From NCBI RefSeq assembly GCF_000774145.1, contig NZ_KN322983.1, forward strand, positions 603,099 through 667,098: a stretch of 64,000 nucleotides of DNA, in the 5' to 3' direction. Source of the stretch: Pseudomonas mediterranea CFBP 5447. GTDB lineage: Bacteria > Pseudomonadota > Gammaproteobacteria > Pseudomonadales > Pseudomonadaceae. The stretch's first letter is position 1, and every line of letters starts with the position of its first letter. Shown piece after piece: positions 61,986-64,000 of this stretch. The translations under genes and the position numbers were made by a program. The notes under the pieces were generated by a model that had not been told where the DNA came from, searched no databases, and was given only the letters and a program-made list of their open reading frames with translations.

Positions 61986-62693
61986 CTACCTGACGACATA
62001 GAACTTGCGCACATAGGCGCTGCTCTTCCAGGCGCAGGGCGCGTTGAGGGGAACGAAGACGGTGTCGCCGGTGTTGACGATCAGGTCGCTGCCGTCCGCC
62101 GTCTGCAGGGTGACGCTGCCTTCGATCAGGTGCATCAGTTCATGCAGCTTGTGAGGTCGCGCCCGGCGGGTGTAGGGGGTCGAATCCCAGACACCGATGC
62201 GCAGGTCGGTGGCTTGCTCGACGAACAGATTGTACGAGCGGCACTGCGGCGCCGGGCTGAGCAGGATCTCGTCATCGGGTGCGGCAGAAGGCGAGAGCAG
62301 GGCGAGGGCAGGCAATGCCGTGAGGCCGGGGTTGCTGGCTTCGATGGCTTGGGTATCGGCGCAGAAGGCCCAGCGCGAATCGGGTTGTGCGTCGATCTCC
62401 ACCGCTGTACCGCGGGCAATCACCGCGCTTTCACCGGGTTTGAGCTGGAGCGTCTGCTCCTGACTGCGCAGGGTGACGGCCCCGGCGTGGACCACGATCA
62501 TTTCGCTGAAGGGGTAGTGATCGACACGGGTCTGGCCGCTCACCTCGACCACACCGGCCGCCATGCCGTCCTCCCCGGCGTAGGCGATCAGTCGGTCGAG
62601 TGGATCGTTGGCGCTCAACGAGGTCAGGATGAAAGTCGTGGCGACAGGACGGCCGTCGGCGCGGGCCAACAGCATTGCAGTAGGTTTGTGCAT
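61986..62693 (-). CDS. Bicupin protein, ureidoglycine aminohydrolase/DUF861-like
   Basis: A 235-residue protein with two cupin barrels. The first has Y-P-F-S-E-M-I-V-V-H-A-G-A-V-T-L, the second H-K-L-H-E-L-M-H-L-I-E-G-S-V-T-L with probable metal ligands His, Glu and His. N- and C-halves are separated by a segment near 120-140. The upstream frame continues no further than this ATG. Function not assignable beyond the fold. Probably cotranscribed with the GNAT gene 33 bases upstream. Confidence 0.82.
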   Translation of the reverse strand: MHKPTAMLLARADGRPVATTFILTSLSANDPLDRLIAYAGEDGMAAGVVEVSGQTRVDHYPFSEMIVVHAGAVTLRSQEQTLQLKPGESAVIARGTAVEIDAQPDSRWAFCADTQAIEASNPGLTALPALALLSPSAAPDDEILLSPAPQCRSYNLFVEQATDLRIGVWDSTPYTRRARPHKLHELMHLIEGSVTLQTADGSDLIVNTGDTVFVPLNAPCAWKSSAYVRKFYVVR

Positions 62694-62726
62694 GAGGGTG
62701 ACGCTCCAGGGAAATGTATAAAGGTG

Positions 62727-63584
62727 TTAGCCAATGGCCTGGGTCACCAGGGCGAACTGCTGCGCCGCGCCGGTGGCCTGGGGAGGTGTGCCGAGGGCCA
62801 TTTGGGCGACGGTGTCGACTTTCTTGAGCCCGGCTTCTTCCAGAAAGGCCGCCAGGCCGCTGTTGGAAGGAATGTCGATGCGTACGAAAGCCTCCGGTAC
62901 CCGGGCCAGCAGCACCGCGATCATGTGCTGCGCCTGCTCCAGGGTTTGCGCAACGACCGGACCGATGCTGCGCCCACGCCCGAACGGGCGCAGCAGGGCG
63001 AAGCCGCATAGATGGCCGTCCCGCTCAGTGCCTACGGCATGCTCGATGACATCGAACAGGTCGTTCAGCACGATAGTTCGATCCAGGCCGCTTCCGGCAT
63101 TGGCCAGTTCGATCACTTTGGTCTGATCGGTTTCGGTCAGCGGGCGGCAGCGTTCGCCAGGGGACAGCGGCTGCGGTGCAAGCGAAATTGCTTGCCCTTG
63201 ATGTTGTTGGATATGCCCGAAATCGACGAAGCCCTGGCTGGCGTACAACGGCGCCCCGGCCAGCGTCGCATTGAGCATGGGCGTCCGCGTCCCGCACGCC
63301 TCCAGGGCCAGTTCCATCAGTCGGCGGCCGATGCCCTGGCCCTGATATTCGTCATCGACGATGACCAGGCCGATGCTGGCATGGCTGCCTTGCGGGCAGG
63401 TGAACGCGGTGCCGATCAGGCGGCCCTGGTCTTCCGCGACAAAGCCCTGGGCGACACGCTCCAGCATCGCCCAGTCTTCCGGGCGATGGGGCCATTTCAG
63501 CTTCACGGACAATGTATGGGCGTTGGGGACATCCGCCGCGGTCATGGGTCGATAGAGATAAGCAGGGCGTTGCGAAATGGACAT
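62727..63584 (-). CDS. GNAT-family acetyltransferase with two GNAT-like halves
   Basis: A 285-residue protein. The N-terminal GNAT domain is canonical (I-G-L-V-I-V-D-D-E-Y-Q-G-Q-G-I-G-R-R-L-M). The C-terminal half (from about residue 150) has the fold rhythm of a second, degenerate GNAT domain without the acetyl-CoA loop. Substrate unknown. It precedes the bicupin gene on the same strand. Confidence 0.85.
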   Translation of the reverse strand: MSISQRPAYLYRPMTAADVPNAHTLSVKLKWPHRPEDWAMLERVAQGFVAEDQGRLIGTAFTCPQGSHASIGLVIVDDEYQGQGIGRRLMELALEACGTRTPMLNATLAGAPLYASQGFVDFGHIQQHQGQAISLAPQPLSPGERCRPLTETDQTKVIELANAGSGLDRTIVLNDLFDVIEHAVGTERDGHLCGFALLRPFGRGRSIGPVVAQTLEQAQHMIAVLLARVPEAFVRIDIPSNSGLAAFLEEAGLKKVDTVAQMALGTPPQATGAAQQFALVTQAIG

Positions 63585-63807
63585 GGCAGATCCCCATTGG
63601 AAGGCGTGTAATCGGACGGATTTGTCCGCTCAGAGCCCTTGTATCTCACCTGCAAACGGGCCTGACAAGAGCCTGGAATCGATTCGGCAGGTTCCGTTGA
63701 CGACGGCTTGGCCGGCCACATTTTTTGCTCAAATCCAGTGTCGGGCCAGCAGTAAATATCGGAGCGTTTTTGCCGGACGAACACCGAAATCGTGTTCACC
63801 TCAGATC

Positions 63808-63960
63808 CCTGTGGGAGCGAGCAGGCTCGCTCCCACATTTTTCCGGGGTGTTCACAGAAATGGTGCCCACTCCCAAATCCCCTGTGGGAGCGGGCTTGCC
63901 CGCGAAAGCGGTGGTTCAGTTGGCGGTAATGTTGGCTGTGCCGCCGTCATCGCGAGCAGG
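63808..63960. repeat. REP cluster, last unit truncated
   Basis: A short palindromic pair at 63811-63837 (GTGGGAGCGAGCAGGCTCGCTCCCAC is split around GAGCAGGC), a unit at about 63882-63906 (GCGGGCTTGCCCGCG type) and an inverse unit starting at 63948 that stops at GCGAGCAGG where the next gene's stop codon begins. Nothing else is seen in 63585-63807. Confidence 0.8.
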
Positions 63961-64000
63961 TCAGTAGGCCCGTTCCCGATCCACCTGGCCGAGCATCGAT
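63961..64000 (-). CDS. C-terminal tail of a gene running out of the window
   Basis: The minus strand reads S-M-L-G-Q-V-D-R-E-R-A-Y-stop with the TGA at 63961-63963. Only twelve residues are visible, so the product cannot be named. The frame choice rests on the abrupt end of the adjacent REP at this stop codon. Confidence 0.4.
   Translation of the reverse strand, partial: SMLGQVDRERAY

Noticed and set aside
1..64000. Prophage, integrative element or insertion sequence
   Set aside because: No integrase, transposase, phage structural gene, tRNA-adjacent attachment site or flanking direct repeats were found; the pyocin locus is accessory but lacks mobility genes.

Overview
The window looks like chromosomal DNA from a fluorescent Pseudomonas. 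It is GC-rich with strong third-position G/C bias. Gene gaps carry many short palindromic REP elements (core GTGGGAGCGAGC...GCTCGCGA), and the gene set (tusDCB-tusE-ybiB, DUF6124-type protein, PL7 alginate lyase, S-type pyocin, GlxA-type regulators) fits that group. No rRNA, tRNA, integrase, transposase or CRISPR array was seen.

Layout. 1-8.3 kb: the end of cysG, a glutathionyl-hydroquinone reductase, a translationally coupled tRNA 2-thiolation operon (tusD-C-B-E) ending in ybiB, small proteins, a periplasmic gamma-glutamyltransferase and an isochorismatase-family hydrolase. 8.3-10.7 kb: an accessory bacteriocin locus with an E3-type immunity gene and an S-type pyocin carrying a colicin E3-like rRNase domain. 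The pyocin frame is broken by one missing base. Next to it lies a highly structured leader before a DUF6124-type gene. 10.7-18.9 kb: a CAP-domain protein, an EamA exporter, a gluconolactonase-like protein and a TAXI-type TRAP uptake system. 17.8-22.7 kb: a LacI-type regulator divergent from an oxidoreductase, a sugar isomerase/epimerase-like gene and a nucleoside-symporter-family transporter, with a perfect palindromic operator between them. 22.7-40.4 kb: housekeeping and accessory genes (alginate lyase, lactate permease, MscS-type channel with a cyclic-nucleotide-binding domain, RidA, KefB/KefF-like pair, EnvZ/OmpR-type pair, MlaA). 40.5-47 kb: an Nramp-related transporter lacking the usual metal ligands, LysR/RidA genes, a frameshifted GFA gene, an aldehyde dehydrogenase, and a ridA/lysR remnant that looks like a deletion scar.

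47.5-61.7 kb is the most coherent block: about 14 kb on one strand, mostly with overlapping start/stop codons. It holds a HAD hydrolase, a PuuB-like FAD oxidase, a complete dipeptide-type ABC importer, a three-subunit HcnABC/opine-oxidase-like dehydrogenase, an ArgE/DapE-type deacylase, a succinate-semialdehyde-type dehydrogenase and a tartrate-dehydrogenase-like enzyme. It ends at a strong intrinsic terminator. The order suggests import of an N-substituted or acylated amino compound, deacylation, FAD-dependent C-N oxidation and entry of the carbon skeleton into central metabolism. The substrate cannot be read from sequence. The window closes with a bicupin, a two-domain GNAT protein, more REPs and the tail of one further gene.
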